This document shows, one piece after another, positions 45,774 through 56,366 of a stretch of DNA of 64,000 nucleotides. Made by a program: the position numbers and the translations under genes. Source of the stretch: Strigamia acuminata. Lineage: Eukaryota > Arthropoda > Chilopoda > Geophilomorpha > Linotaeniidae. The DNA lies in the NCBI GenBank assembly GCA_949358305.1, contig OX442322.1:1738001-1802000 (forward strand), in the 5' to 3' direction. Numbering within the stretch: the first letter of the stretch is position 1; each line of letters starts with the position of its first letter. The notes below the pieces were generated by a model. It was given only the letters and a program-made list of their open reading frames with translations, searched no databases and had not been told where the DNA came from.

Positions 45774-46090
45774 TGTTAAATACAGCTCCTAAATTGTGTG
45801 AGTTGTATAAGTTGACAGTGATGTGGAAAAACTCCAGATTAGTAAGAAACAAGCCAGGTGTTCACAGGTGTGAATCATAACACAGAGTGCTAGTTTATTC
45901 TCAAGTCATGTGACTCCCAAGGTATACAGAGCCACCTATAGGCATAATACATTAGTTATATGTGAGACATTGCGAACACTCGTAATGCTAAAAGCAACGT
46001 CAAAGTAAAAATATAATGAACAGAGAACAAAAGCATCACTTGATGATACGATACAAATACAAAGTGATTGACACATATAATAACTTAACA
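45774..46090 (-). repeat. Copia B 3' LTR, 317 bases
   Basis: Pairs with 61469-61785. The purine tract GAGGGGGCCGAT (minus strand, just right of 46090) is the plus-strand priming site. Confidence 0.9.
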
Positions 46091-46108
46091 ATCGGCCCCC
46101 TCATATAA

Positions 46109-46197
46109 TCAAGTGCGTAAAGAGTTAATATCGACCAGAAAACGCTTGCAAAAATGTATAAGATCTGTTTTATCGACAGACTTAGTGAAGATGTCAG
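46109..46197 (-). pseudogene. Copia B RNase H C-terminal end, cut off by the Gypsy
   Basis: The minus strand reads DIFTKSVDKTDLIHFCKRFL and ends at TGA 46109-46111. It continues the RNase H frame that stops at the other Gypsy border (KCNFAD at about 54820), proving insertion into the codon run NFAD|IFTK. Confidence 0.85.
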
Positions 46198-46792
46198 TGT
46201 AATGTACGGCTGGCGCCGAGTTTCCAGACCGTGTATTAACAATATACAACTCATTTAATTAAAACAAATCATTTAATCAAACATGAATTAACGAAAAAGA
46301 AGCAAATGAAAAAAAGCAATAAAACATATTTCATTCAATGACACACTTCTAAAAGTTCTACTTAAGTTTTGTTTGAAGATCTTGAAGATGGTGTAGATTC
46401 CAATGATATCCGTCTACAGTGTTCCATCCAGAACAGCTCCAATACTATTGTATTATTGTTCACTTTTAGTCCATGTTTAGTTCATATTTAGTTCATGTTT
46501 AGAGAACAACACAGGAAACAAAATCTGCGTGTAAGTCACAGCGAGAAGCAACATGTGTGTTTTTAGTCTCTCTCGAAATCAAGTTGATATATCAGTTCTC
46601 ACTCATGAATCATCATGACTCATTGAAACAATACAATACAATAGAATACAGTATTTCAATCCACCTTCTTCCATTACATTCATCTTGTTACACTTGATCA
46701 TATTAAGAATTATAAAGCTTCAATGTATAATAATATATAATATACAATAATATAATAATATAATTATATATCAGACCTGCAACCATGTCACA
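46198..46792 (-). repeat. Gypsy 3' LTR
   Basis: Partner of 54222-54816. The last ~60 bases before the end are TATAAT-rich. Confidence 0.95.
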
Positions 46793-46806
46793 CCTCCCCC
46801 CTTAAA
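46793..46806 (-). other. Gypsy polypurine tract
   Basis: The minus strand reads AAGGGGGGAGG immediately before the TGTGAC start of the 3' LTR, the usual position for second-strand priming. Confidence 0.85.
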
Positions 46807-46879
46807 CTAAATTTTCCCATAAATTTAACCAAAACAGACAAAAAAAAAGAAAAACCCTAGCCAAACTGATGCCAAAAAC

Positions 46880-48862
46880 TTAGTCAAATCCTGCCGGTAT
46901 GTTGCTAGCAGTATCAGGCAAACCCAAGGCTGTTGGTCGTACCATTGCATTTACCAATGGTACTTCCTGATCTCTGAACCGATCGTCCTCAGTCACACTG
47001 GGACCAAGAGACAAAGGTGACGAAGTCATACATGATGACTGTGTTTCAACTCTTGAATGAGCCGAAGCGTCACGTCCAGATTTTCCAATCCACTGTTTCC
47101 ACATACTTCTTTTAAAACAACAAATCAATATGACACCAAGCATTACAATTACAACAATAGAACCAATAATAACTGCCCAAGCGGTCCCATGATTTACAGC
47201 ATTCCAGTTCTTATCTAACGATGAGGTAGCCATTCTTATTTCCGATCTGACATGATCCAATGAAACATCCGAAATTGGAATATTTTCATTCCTACTAATG
47301 TTGGAAAATTTTAATTGTTGCCATTTGGTCAATACCTTTTCATCTTCTCCCGATAAAATCGGTTCCAGGGGTGGGACAAACAAATTGACTAATTCGTTGG
47401 CATAACGCAGGCGTCCCTGGAAATGCCGCGGAAGAAAAATTTCCTTCCCAATTGCTGAACAAGCTGGAGGTACAACTAACATTCCTGAATTGCGCGCGAT
47501 GATAGATGGACGAATATCAGAAGTACTTCCACAATCTAGCATAAAAGACATAGGTTCGTGTACGCTGTACACCCAACATCCCTGCTGTTCTAATCTATAA
47601 AAGATTGTTCTTGCTCTCGTTACCTTTTTATCACACAATTTTTTAATTTCCTCAACCCTTCCTCTGAACAATGCCAGTTCACAAGTTAAACTGACATCGC
47701 GTCTTACCATTGTCTGGGGTGCACACAGCCGAATAAAATCTCCACTACAATACTGTAAATCAACTTCATTTAACAACATATAGCCCTGTTGATTTTTAGA
47801 TATAGCGATATAAGGATATTGTGTAGCATAATATACTGAAAAACTAGAATTAACACTTTTAACTGGCAATTGGAGTATGCGATAAAGCATAAAGGTGCTT
47901 TCACTGGAACTCAAAGGAACCCTGATAAACAACCTCACTTTCCCTGGTAAAGCCGTAGGAATTACCACGCATATTTGGTAGAATCGGTAAATTGTATCTT
48001 TTTCCAACGGTAGAACCAAAGAAATCCCCAATGGTAAGTTGTTTTTTATCTCTTTAAGCAAAGCAAACAAAAGTTTTGGAGGTATAAAATATGGGCTTAA
48101 TACCCCTCTAGCAGTTTCTCCTAAAGCGGCCCTAAAGGCTGTGACCTCCACCCTTACATAAATGATTCCAACTTGTAACCGTCGTAGAATTGCATTATAA
48201 CCATTATTTAACTCAAAAATATGAAAATCTTCTTGTAACTGAAGGATTGCATCCCTAAGTTCCTCTAATTCCTTCTGTTGTTTCTCAAAACCTTGAACAA
48301 GATGATCCATTGCGGAAACCTGTTCTTCCAATATGTGCAGTATTTGTTTAGATGTTTGCTTTAAAGTCTCAACTTTTTTATTAAGGTGATTTATATCATC
48401 TTCTTCCGCTACTCCAAACAAAAACTTGAGGGCTTTTCCTCCAATATTGAGTAATCCTCGTTTGGTTCTGTTGGTTTCACGGGTTACTGGTTGCATCACA
48501 CTACCTTGAATATCCTCTAACTCTTCAGATATGATTTCTATGGTTTGTCTCATTTCCCTAAACTCTAATTGTAGTGTTGCAACAATCGACTTCCAATACA
48601 CTGGTTCAGAGAGCACCTCCCGTGTCTCTTTCTCCATTAACACAAGGCCTTGACTTATCCTTTTGATTACTTCGACATATGGATCTATAGTAACATCCAT
48701 TACTACTGTCCAATGGCTTCCTGTGAGTAAAAATTCTCCTTGTCTTAAAAAGACGATTCCCTTATCCAAGTTATTTGGAATAGTCACTCCAGTCGCCTCA
48801 TAGTGCCTAGTCCTGCATGCAAATTGGACTATCACCAAGTGGACAAAAATCTTGTAGATCAT
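46880..48862 (-). CDS. env: Gypsy envelope, baculovirus F-like fusion glycoprotein
   Basis: The 660-residue frame is intact. F-like envelopes mediate membrane fusion after proteolytic cleavage. Seen here: an N-terminal hydrophobic signal (residues 1-16), a furin-type site RTKR (132-135), and immediately after it a Gly/hydrophobic fusion-peptide-like segment. A long heptad-rich coiled coil follows (about 155-220), then a Cys-containing ectodomain, a transmembrane helix (about 561-583) and a 77-residue tail. A pyrimidine-rich splice acceptor ends at 48872, ten bases before the ATG, fitting expression from a spliced subgenomic RNA. Whether it is expressed or able to form particles cannot be told from the sequence. 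Confidence 0.88.
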   Translation of the reverse strand: MIYKIFVHLVIVQFACRTRHYEATGVTIPNNLDKGIVFLRQGEFLLTGSHWTVVMDVTIDPYVEVIKRISQGLVLMEKETREVLSEPVYWKSIVATLQLEFREMRQTIEIISEELEDIQGSVMQPVTRETNRTKRGLLNIGGKALKFLFGVAEEDDINHLNKKVETLKQTSKQILHILEEQVSAMDHLVQGFEKQQKELEELRDAILQLQEDFHIFELNNGYNAILRRLQVGIIYVRVEVTAFRAALGETARGVLSPYFIPPKLLFALLKEIKNNLPLGISLVLPLEKDTIYRFYQICVVIPTALPGKVRLFIRVPLSSSESTFMLYRILQLPVKSVNSSFSVYYATQYPYIAISKNQQGYMLLNEVDLQYCSGDFIRLCAPQTMVRRDVSLTCELALFRGRVEEIKKLCDKKVTRARTIFYRLEQQGCWVYSVHEPMSFMLDCGSTSDIRPSIIARNSGMLVVPPACSAIGKEIFLPRHFQGRLRYANELVNLFVPPLEPILSGEDEKVLTKWQQLKFSNISRNENIPISDVSLDHVRSEIRMATSSLDKNWNAVNHGTAWAVIIGSIVVIVMLGVILICCFKRSMWKQWIGKSGRDASAHSRVETQSSCMTSSPLSLGPSVTEDDRFRDQEVPLVNAMVRPTALGLPDTASNIPAGFD

Positions 48863-49010
48863 TTCAGTTGTCTACAAACAAAAACAAAACAAAGCATCAA
48901 CATCTAAACTCATCAACTGACCTTTCTCCATAATTATCATCAATATTTGAGCTATGGAAGACATAAGTTAATAGCAAATAAGCACATATTCAATCCCTCT
49001 TTTTGTCTTT

Positions 49011-49382
49011 CTATTGTCTGTGTCTAGTCTGTCCAGGCAATACCCAAGGTTGGTCAGGGACCGGACCCTGACTACGAAGCCCCCTACGCAAAGGTTCAAC
49101 TGTATCAGGTGTCACGACTACTGGCTCAATTAATTGTGACATCACAGGTGGTGGCTCTGGATCATGTTGATCTCCTTGAGCCACGGCAGTTGGATTAATG
49201 ACCGCCGGTCTGTCCATGTCCAAAAGGAACCAATCATCAGCCACCTGATCCTCTTCTGAGATATCCATCTGTTCTGGCTTTTCAGAGTCATCCTCATCAC
49301 ACCTAACTGGTACATCATCCTGGTTAATCTCAATAGGTTCTACATTTCCTTCTCCATCATTAATTGGATGTGGTTGTGTCCA
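49011..49382 (-). CDS. Gypsy pol frame continuing past a TGA
   Basis: After the TGA at 49383-49385 the pol frame stays open for about 123 codons (WTQPHPINDGEGNVEPIEIN..., ending LPGQTRHRQ). The segment is acidic and Pro-rich with no domain. It may be a former C-terminal tail of pol, a read-through extension or simply open sequence. If the stop arose from CGA, the ancestral Pol was longer. Confidence 0.4.
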   Translation of the reverse strand, partial: WTQPHPINDGEGNVEPIEINQDDVPVRCDEDDSEKPEQMDISEEDQVADDWFLLDMDRPAVINPTAVAQGDQHDPEPPPVMSQLIEPVVVTPDTVEPLRRGLRSQGPVPDQPWVLPGQTRHRQ

Positions 49383-52300
49383 TCATCTGGCCTTTTTTAA
49401 TTCGTTTGCATGCAAATGCAATTTTTCTCTCTTAAAGATTCCTTGTAACTCAAAGTTAACTGGACTAGTCTGCTTTACAATCCTGTATGGACCACGCCAT
49501 TGATAAGCCAACTTGTGAGACAATCCCGGTCTTCTAACATGTATTTTTGCATACACTCTATCCCCAACTTTAAAAGGTACTCCTGGTGTTGCCTGCTTAT
49601 CATATTTTCGCTTTCGGTCACCTGAAGCTTTCATCAAAAATTTAGTAGCCATTTCATGTGCATATTGCATGCGTGCCATCATTTCCGTTACATAATTATC
49701 ACCAAGAGAATAATCAATCTTTCTAGGTGCCGTAATTCTATCCCATGGCATTGTGGCATCATGCAAAAACAACAAAAAATGTGGTGTCTCTTCTGTGGAT
49801 TCATGCACAGCTGTATTTACTGCAAACTGTGCAAAAGGAATCCATTGTGGCCAATTCCTTTGGTCTTTGTCAACATAATGTGTAAGCATTTCCCCAATGG
49901 TACGGTTTACCCTTTCACAAACCCCATTGCTAATTGGATGGTATAGTGTTGTGTAACACTTCTCAATCCTCATCAATGCGTAAACCTCTTTAAACAATCT
50001 GCTTACAAAATTACTTCCTCGATCCGTTATTAGTTGAGTCGGTGTCCCGTAACGCAACAAGATTCTTGTTACAAAATGACTAGCAACTTCCTCTGCCGTT
50101 TGTGTGTGCAATGGAATAAATTCAACATACCTAGTAAAATTGTCAATAAACACCAAAATATACTTCATTCCATCATCTGAGGTTACTAAAGGACCTTTTA
50201 TATCCATGGCTACACACTGAAACGGTGCAGTTAATTCAGGAAACTCTTGCATTGGAACTTTCATTGTTTTTGGAGGTGCTTTTCTACGAGCACATGAATC
50301 ACATGTTTCACAGTAAGCCTTAATATCCTGATTCATTGTGGGCCAAAAGAAACTTCTTTCAATCCTTTTTCTAGTTTTCTTTGTTGCAAAGTGTCCTGAT
50401 GTTGGTGCATCATGATATGCACGTAAAATTGTATTAATTAGACTTTTAGGTACTACTAATCTTTCCCAAATTTCTTTTCTTGTTGTTGCTTGTTTTAAAT
50501 GGTAAAGTAATCCTTCATGATCTAATTTTAACTCTCCGGTTCTATCCTTATATTTACCATCATATCCTACTCCCGGGTTTTGTAACACTGCAATCAAATC
50601 ACTCCACATATCATCCATCCTCTGAGCTTCCTTAACCTGGTCTCTATCCCAAATAGGAATACAATCAGTTGTTAGTCTTACCACAAGTCTGCTTAGTGCA
50701 TCTGCATTTGTATGACTTTTGCCAGCTTTATGTATGATCTCAAAATCATACTCCTGTAACAACAGACCCCACCGTGCTAACCTGCTACTTGGGTCTTTAA
50801 CATTGGCCAACCATTTCAATGGACGATGGTCAGTAATGATCTTAAATTTCTGACCGTACAGGTAACATCGAAATTCCTTAATGGCATAGACAATAGCCAA
50901 TAATTCTTTTTCAGTCGTGAAATATCTGGTTTCTGCGGAGCTCAATTGTCTACTTATGTAAGCTACCGGATGTTCAAATCCATTTTCATCTGTCTGAGAT
51001 AAAACTGCCCCGATGGCATATTCAGACGCGTCAGCAGACACTATAAATTCCTTCTCAAAATTTGGATAAACTAACACAGGACTTGTAACCAATGCCAATT
51101 TCAACTCCTTGAAAGCTTTCTCGCATGTTTCATCCCAATGAAAATTTTGTTTCTTTGTTAGTTCATTCAATGGTTTAGCTATCTTTGCAAAATCATTAAC
51201 ATGTCTCCTGTAATAACCTGCCAATCCCACAAATCCTCGAACTTCCTTCACATTTGTCGGTTGTGCATAATTTATTACTGCTTCGATTTTTGCCGGATTA
51301 GGTTTTACACCTTCAGATGATATTACATGACCTAGATATTTAACTTCCCGTTGTAAAAAATGACATTTACTAGGTTTCATCCTCAATCCCACTGTTCTTA
51401 ATCTTTGAAAAATAGACTCCAAAATCTCTAAATGACCCTTGAAATCTGGGCTAGCTAATAACAAATCATCCAGATAAATGTAACTGTTTTCTACACCTGC
51501 CAAAATCAAGTCAGCCAGCCGTTGCCAGGTAGCCGGGGCACATTTTAAACCCATCGGCATTCTCTTCCATTCAAAGTGCCCAAATGGTACACTGAATCCA
51601 GTTTTTTCCTGATCTCGTGGCTCCATAGGCAGTTGCCAATATCCACTTAAGAAATCTAAAACTGTGAAAAAGTTTGCTCCCCTTAGCTGATCTAAAACAT
51701 CTGTAATTCTAGGCAAAGGATAAGGATCGTTTCTGGTAATTGCATTCAATTTTCTAAAATCGATACAAAATCTAGGACTACCATCTGGTTTTTGTACTAG
51801 CAATGCCGGTGCTGACCATGGACTGTTGGAATAGGTTATCAATTCCCTTTCCAGCAATCCATCAATGCATTCCTTCATTAATGTTTGTTGAGTATGGGGA
51901 ATCCGATAAGGTCTCTGATAAATTGGTCTTGCATCACCTGTATCAATTTTATGAGACACATATGGACAAAATCCAAATTCTGCATCATTTAAAGCAAATA
52001 CATCCCTGTATTTAGCCACCAAATCCAAAAGTCTACCCTTTTCGTTGTTGGTACAATGGTCCAATTTAAATAATTCTTCTAATTCTTTCTTACTTTTTTG
52101 TAATTCGGAGGTATTTTGTATTTTCTCATCGATGGTCCTAATTGTCTTTACCTGTGTATTCTCATTATCCTCTATCGCTGATACAAATTTCCCAACTGAT
52201 TTTCCTTTCTTTATCTTAATATCATGAGTGGAGACATTCATAATACCCACAGGTACGGTTCCCCTTTCATCTACATGAACAATTGCATTTGCAACAAGGG

Positions 52301-52970
52301 CACCCCTTACTCTGTGTATAGTATTAGTTTCAATGATCCCCACTTCCTGATTCTGTACTTGTTTTGAAATTCGACCCTCTACTATGAGTTGGCTCCGTGC
52401 TGGGATTATGCAATCATCGAGTGCGTGTACCATGACACGACATACTCTAAGTTTCTTCTTACTGTCACTCTGAGCTTTGAGTATAGATGAATACATTGAG
52501 AACTTCTGAGTTTCCCAGTGAATTTCATTCAGATCAGCAAGAATTCTCATTCCTAACCCATAGATGACATCACCCCCTAACAATCCATCTGCCGGTTGCA
52601 CGTAACTGTCCTCACAAACATAAACAAATGTTTCAGAACATTTATTTCCAAACTGTAATGGGAGCTCACACTTGCCATAGATGGAGAGTTGGTGTCCGGT
52701 TACGCTTTCTACATTTGGATTCACCTGTAATAGGTCAAATTTCTTAGCTTCATCAGCTGCATTCAATTTCTGCCAAAATTTATTAGAAATCAAAGTCGAA
52801 TCTGCTCCTGTATCAATTAAAAATGTCCCGATCATACCATTAATTTTAATATTTAAATAGGCCGCAGTACCTAGTTTTTTTAAACCTTTAATTCGAGGTT
52901 CAAATTTATTTTTTGATGTTGCATCTTTCTTGACAATTTTCTTTTTCTTCTTGTGATTTTTACTCTTCAA
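49383..52970 (-). CDS. pol: Gypsy pol: protease, reverse transcriptase, RNase H, integrase
   Basis: 1195 residues. The protease has LIDTGADSTLIS (Asp at about 53). The RT has RFCIDFRKLNAITRNDPYPL, GLKCAPATWQRL and the active site YIYLDDLLLAS. RNase H has FIVSADASEYAIGAVLSQ, TEKELLAIVYAI and ITDHRPL. Integrase has a zinc domain (H..H...CETCDSCARR) and DDE residues in VAMDIKGP, LITDRGSNF and SNGVCERVNRTI. All expected catalytic residues are visible. The gag stop lies just upstream in a frame offset by one base, so pol is probably made by frameshifting. The codon at 52970 is TTG, and the true fusion point is upstream. Confidence 0.93.
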   Translation of the reverse strand: MKSKNHKKKKKIVKKDATSKNKFEPRIKGLKKLGTAAYLNIKINGMIGTFLIDTGADSTLISNKFWQKLNAADEAKKFDLLQVNPNVESVTGHQLSIYGKCELPLQFGNKCSETFVYVCEDSYVQPADGLLGGDVIYGLGMRILADLNEIHWETQKFSMYSSILKAQSDSKKKLRVCRVMVHALDDCIIPARSQLIVEGRISKQVQNQEVGIIETNTIHRVRGALVANAIVHVDERGTVPVGIMNVSTHDIKIKKGKSVGKFVSAIEDNENTQVKTIRTIDEKIQNTSELQKSKKELEELFKLDHCTNNEKGRLLDLVAKYRDVFALNDAEFGFCPYVSHKIDTGDARPIYQRPYRIPHTQQTLMKECIDGLLERELITYSNSPWSAPALLVQKPDGSPRFCIDFRKLNAITRNDPYPLPRITDVLDQLRGANFFTVLDFLSGYWQLPMEPRDQEKTGFSVPFGHFEWKRMPMGLKCAPATWQRLADLILAGVENSYIYLDDLLLASPDFKGHLEILESIFQRLRTVGLRMKPSKCHFLQREVKYLGHVISSEGVKPNPAKIEAVINYAQPTNVKEVRGFVGLAGYYRRHVNDFAKIAKPLNELTKKQNFHWDETCEKAFKELKLALVTSPVLVYPNFEKEFIVSADASEYAIGAVLSQTDENGFEHPVAYISRQLSSAETRYFTTEKELLAIVYAIKEFRCYLYGQKFKIITDHRPLKWLANVKDPSSRLARWGLLLQEYDFEIIHKAGKSHTNADALSRLVVRLTTDCIPIWDRDQVKEAQRMDDMWSDLIAVLQNPGVGYDGKYKDRTGELKLDHEGLLYHLKQATTRKEIWERLVVPKSLINTILRAYHDAPTSGHFATKKTRKRIERSFFWPTMNQDIKAYCETCDSCARRKAPPKTMKVPMQEFPELTAPFQCVAMDIKGPLVTSDDGMKYILVFIDNFTRYVEFIPLHTQTAEEVASHFVTRILLRYGTPTQLITDRGSNFVSRLFKEVYALMRIEKCYTTLYHPISNGVCERVNRTIGEMLTHYVDKDQRNWPQWIPFAQFAVNTAVHESTEETPHFLLFLHDATMPWDRITAPRKIDYSLGDNYVTEMMARMQYAHEMATKFLMKASGDRKRKYDKQATPGVPFKVGDRVYAKIHVRRPGLSHKLAYQWRGPYRIVKQTSPVNFELQGIFKREKLHLHANELKKAR

Positions 52971-52984
52971 GGCCCCCTTCTTTC

Positions 52985-54091
52985 CTACTTGGAAGGGGGC
53001 TGAGGCACGTTTTTTGAAACAGTTGGTTCAGTCTGGTTTTTATCCTCTTGCGTTTCAAATCTACTCCAACATTTCTGTGCCTCATGCCCTCTCTTATTAC
53101 AAATCTGGCATTGAACAAGAGGCCGATTTTGTGCTCGTGGAACAGTGTTACCTTTTTCTCCTGTAGGCGGGGCCCTGCAATTTTTAGCTATATGGCCCGG
53201 CTGTTTACAATTGTAACAAATAACTGTTCTCTGCCCTTTGTTAACACATTTAGCCTTTATGTGTCCTTCTTCTCCACAACCAAAACAAACAATTGTTCTT
53301 CTAGTGCCCGATGGTTTTGATTGAGTCTGAAAATTTGTGTTAACCAACCCCTTGCCCAATATTTTATCAAGTTGTCCTAATTGTTCTTTCAATTTAGCCA
53401 ATTCCGTGGTGCTGTTATTATCCACCATCCTTATTTTATTGTCTGTACTAGACATTTTCTCATTCTGCTCTTCTCGAATAGCAATTTGGAAGGCTTCATC
53501 AAATGACGCCGGGTTATGAGTCAGCACATAACGCTGTACTGGTTGTCGCAAACCACCTACAAATTGACTCAATAATTCTTCCGTCATTACTACCTTCTTG
53601 ATATCATCTTTTGCTTTCTTTTCTGCTGCTGTACCCACAGTAGTAGGTATGAAAGTCCTTTCTTGTAAGGCTCGCAATCGTGTAGCATATCCCTGTACAT
53701 CCTCGGATGAAAGCTGAGAACAACCACTAAACCGCTTACGTCTCACTACCACTGGCTCATTTGTGAATCTGTCAATCACAGCCTTTTTAAATAATGAATA
53801 ATCAGCCTGGGTGCGAACATCCTCATTGTCATAAACATAATCCCTAGCAATGCCAGTAATTTTACATCTGGCAATTGATATTTTCTGATTATCAGGCCAC
53901 TGCATCATGGTTGCTACTTCTTCCAATACTTGAAAGAATCTCAGTACAGATATTGTACCTTCTTTACCCGAAAAATTTTCAACCAAAGAGGCTAATCCTT
54001 GACTATTCTTTTGGGCTCCAGTTTGGACACCAGCAGCCAAAGTTACTTGAATCTGTTCAACTAAAGCTTTAACTTCCTCAACGGTTGCCAT
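52985..54091 (-). CDS. gag: Gypsy gag with three CCHC knuckles
   Basis: The 368-residue frame starts at ATG 54091. It is a Gypsy-type capsid region (about residues 30-220: QVLEEVATMMQWPDNQKISI, then ...YSLFKKAVIDRF) followed by CFGCGEEGHIKAKC, CYNCKQPGHIAKNC and CQICNKRGHEAQKC, RNA-binding zinc knuckles. It ends Pro-rich with a TAG just before pol. It builds the particle and packages RNA. Confidence 0.92.
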   Translation of the reverse strand: MATVEEVKALVEQIQVTLAAGVQTGAQKNSQGLASLVENFSGKEGTISVLRFFQVLEEVATMMQWPDNQKISIARCKITGIARDYVYDNEDVRTQADYSLFKKAVIDRFTNEPVVVRRKRFSGCSQLSSEDVQGYATRLRALQERTFIPTTVGTAAEKKAKDDIKKVVMTEELLSQFVGGLRQPVQRYVLTHNPASFDEAFQIAIREEQNEKMSSTDNKIRMVDNNSTTELAKLKEQLGQLDKILGKGLVNTNFQTQSKPSGTRRTIVCFGCGEEGHIKAKCVNKGQRTVICYNCKQPGHIAKNCRAPPTGEKGNTVPRAQNRPLVQCQICNKRGHEAQKCWSRFETQEDKNQTEPTVSKNVPQPPSK

Positions 54092-54202
54092 GGTTACAGT
54101 GATATCCCATACAATTCAAAATACACAATATAATAGAAACACAAAAATTAGGCTTCCAATTGAACACAAAGATATTAGTTTGCCACTATTACCAAGGTGT
54201 TA

Positions 54203-54220
54203 GGTTTACCGCTGCCACCA
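54203..54220 (-). other. Gypsy primer-binding site
   Basis: The minus strand reads TGGTGGCAGCGGTAAACC, one base inside the 5' LTR. It starts TGG as required. The matching tRNA (3' end GCTGCCACCA) was not assigned. Confidence 0.65.
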
Positions 54221-54221
54221 A

Positions 54222-54816
54222 TGTAATGTACGGCTGGCGCCGAGTTTCCAGACCGTGTATTAACAATATACAACTCATTTAATTAAAACAAATCATTTAA
54301 TCAAACATGAATTAACGAAAAAGAAGCAAATGAAAAAAAGCAATAAAACATATTTCATTCAATGACACACTTCTAAAAGTTCTACTTAAGTTTTGTTTGA
54401 AGATCTTGAAGATGGTGTAGATTCCATTGATATCCGTCTACAGTGTTCCATCCAGAACGGCTCCAATACTATTGTATTATTGTTCACTTTTAGTCCATAT
54501 TTAGTTCATATTTAGTTCATGTTTAGAGAACAACACAGGAAACAAAATCTGCGTGTAAGTCACAGCGAGAAGCAACGTGTGTGTTTTTAGTCTCTCTCGA
54601 AATCAAGTTGATATATCAGTTCTCACTCATGAATCATCATGACTCATTGAAACAATACAATACAATAGAATACAGTATTTCAATCCACCTTCTTCCATTA
54701 CATTCATCTTGTTACACTTGATCATATTAAGAATTATAAAGCTTCAATGTATAATAATATATAATATACAATAATATAATAATATAATTATATATCAGAC
54801 CTGCAACCATGTCACA
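54222..54816 (-). repeat. Gypsy 5' LTR
   Basis: 595 bases, partner of 46198-46792, and next to the TCAG duplication at 54817-54820. Confidence 0.95.
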
Positions 54817-55741
54817 TCAGCAAAATTGCACTTTGTGCCTACATGCACGATCTGGAGATTGTCCCTTTTGACAAGTTCCCGTATAAAATGGTAGCGGATG
54901 TCTATATGTTTTGTCTTTCGGTTCTCAACACAAGATTTGGTGAAATCGACAGTGGAGATATTATCACAGAAGACACGATGGTAGAACTTGTCCGCTAAGT
55001 TCGGGACGATCTCGTGCAAAACCCGGACGATCCATATGTAGTCCTTCACTGCCTCTGTGAGGGCCACATATTCCGCTTCCATGGTCGATAGCGTTACGTT
55101 ACGTTTTTTGAAGGTTCTCCAACAGACGGGTGCACTACCCAAAGTTACTAGAGTTCCTCCAACGGAAATGCGATCATCTCTGTTATTGGCATAATCTGAG
55201 TCGCTATAGCCGATAACTTCAACTCGATCGTTCGGAAATAACATCAAGCCAAAACTCTTCGTCGTTCTTAAATAGCTCAGCAAGTCCAGCAATATGATCC
55301 AGTGGTCCCACCCTGGATTAGATTGGAATAGGCTCAGGATGTTCACGGCGTACGTCATGTCTGGTCTTGTCCGTGAGGCGATGAAAGCTAAACATCCGAG
55401 CAGACTTCGAGAAGGTATTCCTTCTATTATTTTGAAGTCTTCCAGCGTATTCAGACATTGTTGCTTAGTGAGTAGGGTTGACTTTGTCATTGGCTGCGAT
55501 CTGATTCTGACTGGTTCCAAATGATTCTTAAACTTTAACAAGACTTTGTCGATGTAAGAGCTTTGGTGTAGAATCATTTGTCGATTATGTGAGCAGAATT
55601 GGACTCCCAACAGCTTCTTTGTCTGTCCCAAAATCACAATATCAAATTGTGTCTTTATCATATTGAGTAGCGTCTTCGAGTTGTCTGCCGATAACGACGA
55701 TATCATCGACGTACACAATCAGATATGCGATATTTCTAAAC
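54817..55741 (-). pseudogene. Copia B reverse transcriptase palm and RNase H
   Basis: Seen: YLIVYVDDIVVIGRQ (active site), then a one-base frameshift near 55660. RNase H follows (GYSDSDYANNRDDR, TMEAEYVALTEAVKDYIW, CDNISTVDFTKS, KHIDIRYHFIREL) and is cut at NFAD by the Gypsy. The frame joins 46109-46197 in the ancestral element. Confidence 0.88.
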
Positions 55742-55749
55742 TTGTACAC

Positions 55750-56358
55750 TAGGGATGAGAACATGACCAATTTTTGGGTCCCGACCCGTCCCGTGTCCCG
55801 TAGTATGTCCGTTTTCCAGTCCCGACCCGTCCCGTGTCCCGTAGTATGTCCGTTTTCTAGTCCCGTCCCGTCCCGTGTCCCAAAATGTTCAAATTTTTCG
55901 AGTCCCGAACCGTCCCGTGTCCCGAAATACGTGCGTATAACGTTAACGTAATACACGCATATAACATTAAAATATGATCAAATATGATCAAATTTGGTCA
56001 AATATGATTAAATTTGGTCAAATATGATTAAATAGGATCAAATTTGGTCAAATATGATCAAATATTATCAAATTTGGTCAAATATGATCAAATATGATCA
56101 AATTTGGTCAAATATGATCAAATATGATCAAATTTGGTCAAATATGATCAAATATGATCAAATATGATAATTAAATAAGATAAAAGGAAACTTTACCAAG
56201 TCCCGTCCCGTCCCGAATCCCGCAGAATGCAGTTACACCCAGTCCCGTCCCGTCTTGAATCCCGCGCAATACAGATTCATCCAGTCCCGTCCCGTCCCGA
56301 ATCCCGCTGCGGGACGGGACCGGGACCGGGACCAGTCCCGGTCCCGTTCTCATCCCTA
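55750..56358. mobile_element. hAT-type MITE in Copia B
   Basis: Inverted ends TAGGGATGAGAAC are flanked by the 8-base duplication TTGTACAC (55742-55749 and 56359-56366), the hAT signature. Both ends carry runs of TCCCGTCCCG-like repeats in mirrored orientation. The centre (about 55973-56168) is a tandem array of AAATATGATCAAATTTGGTC. No coding capacity; short frames here are repeat artefacts. Confidence 0.9.
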
Positions 56359-56366
56359 TTGTACAC

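Larger units (their letters stand above)
46198..54816 (-). mobile_element. Gypsy retrotransposon with env, nearly intact, inside Copia B
   Basis: The element is 8619 bases, with LTRs 46198-46792 and 54222-54816 (TG...CA, 595 bases, about four differences) and the 4-base duplication TCAG (46194-46197 and 54817-54820). It has a primer site, gag, pol, env and a polypurine tract. Three long frames survive, so it is young. An env gene makes it retrovirus-like, as in insect errantiviruses, but its three gag zinc knuckles are unlike classical errantivirus gag. Confidence 0.95.
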
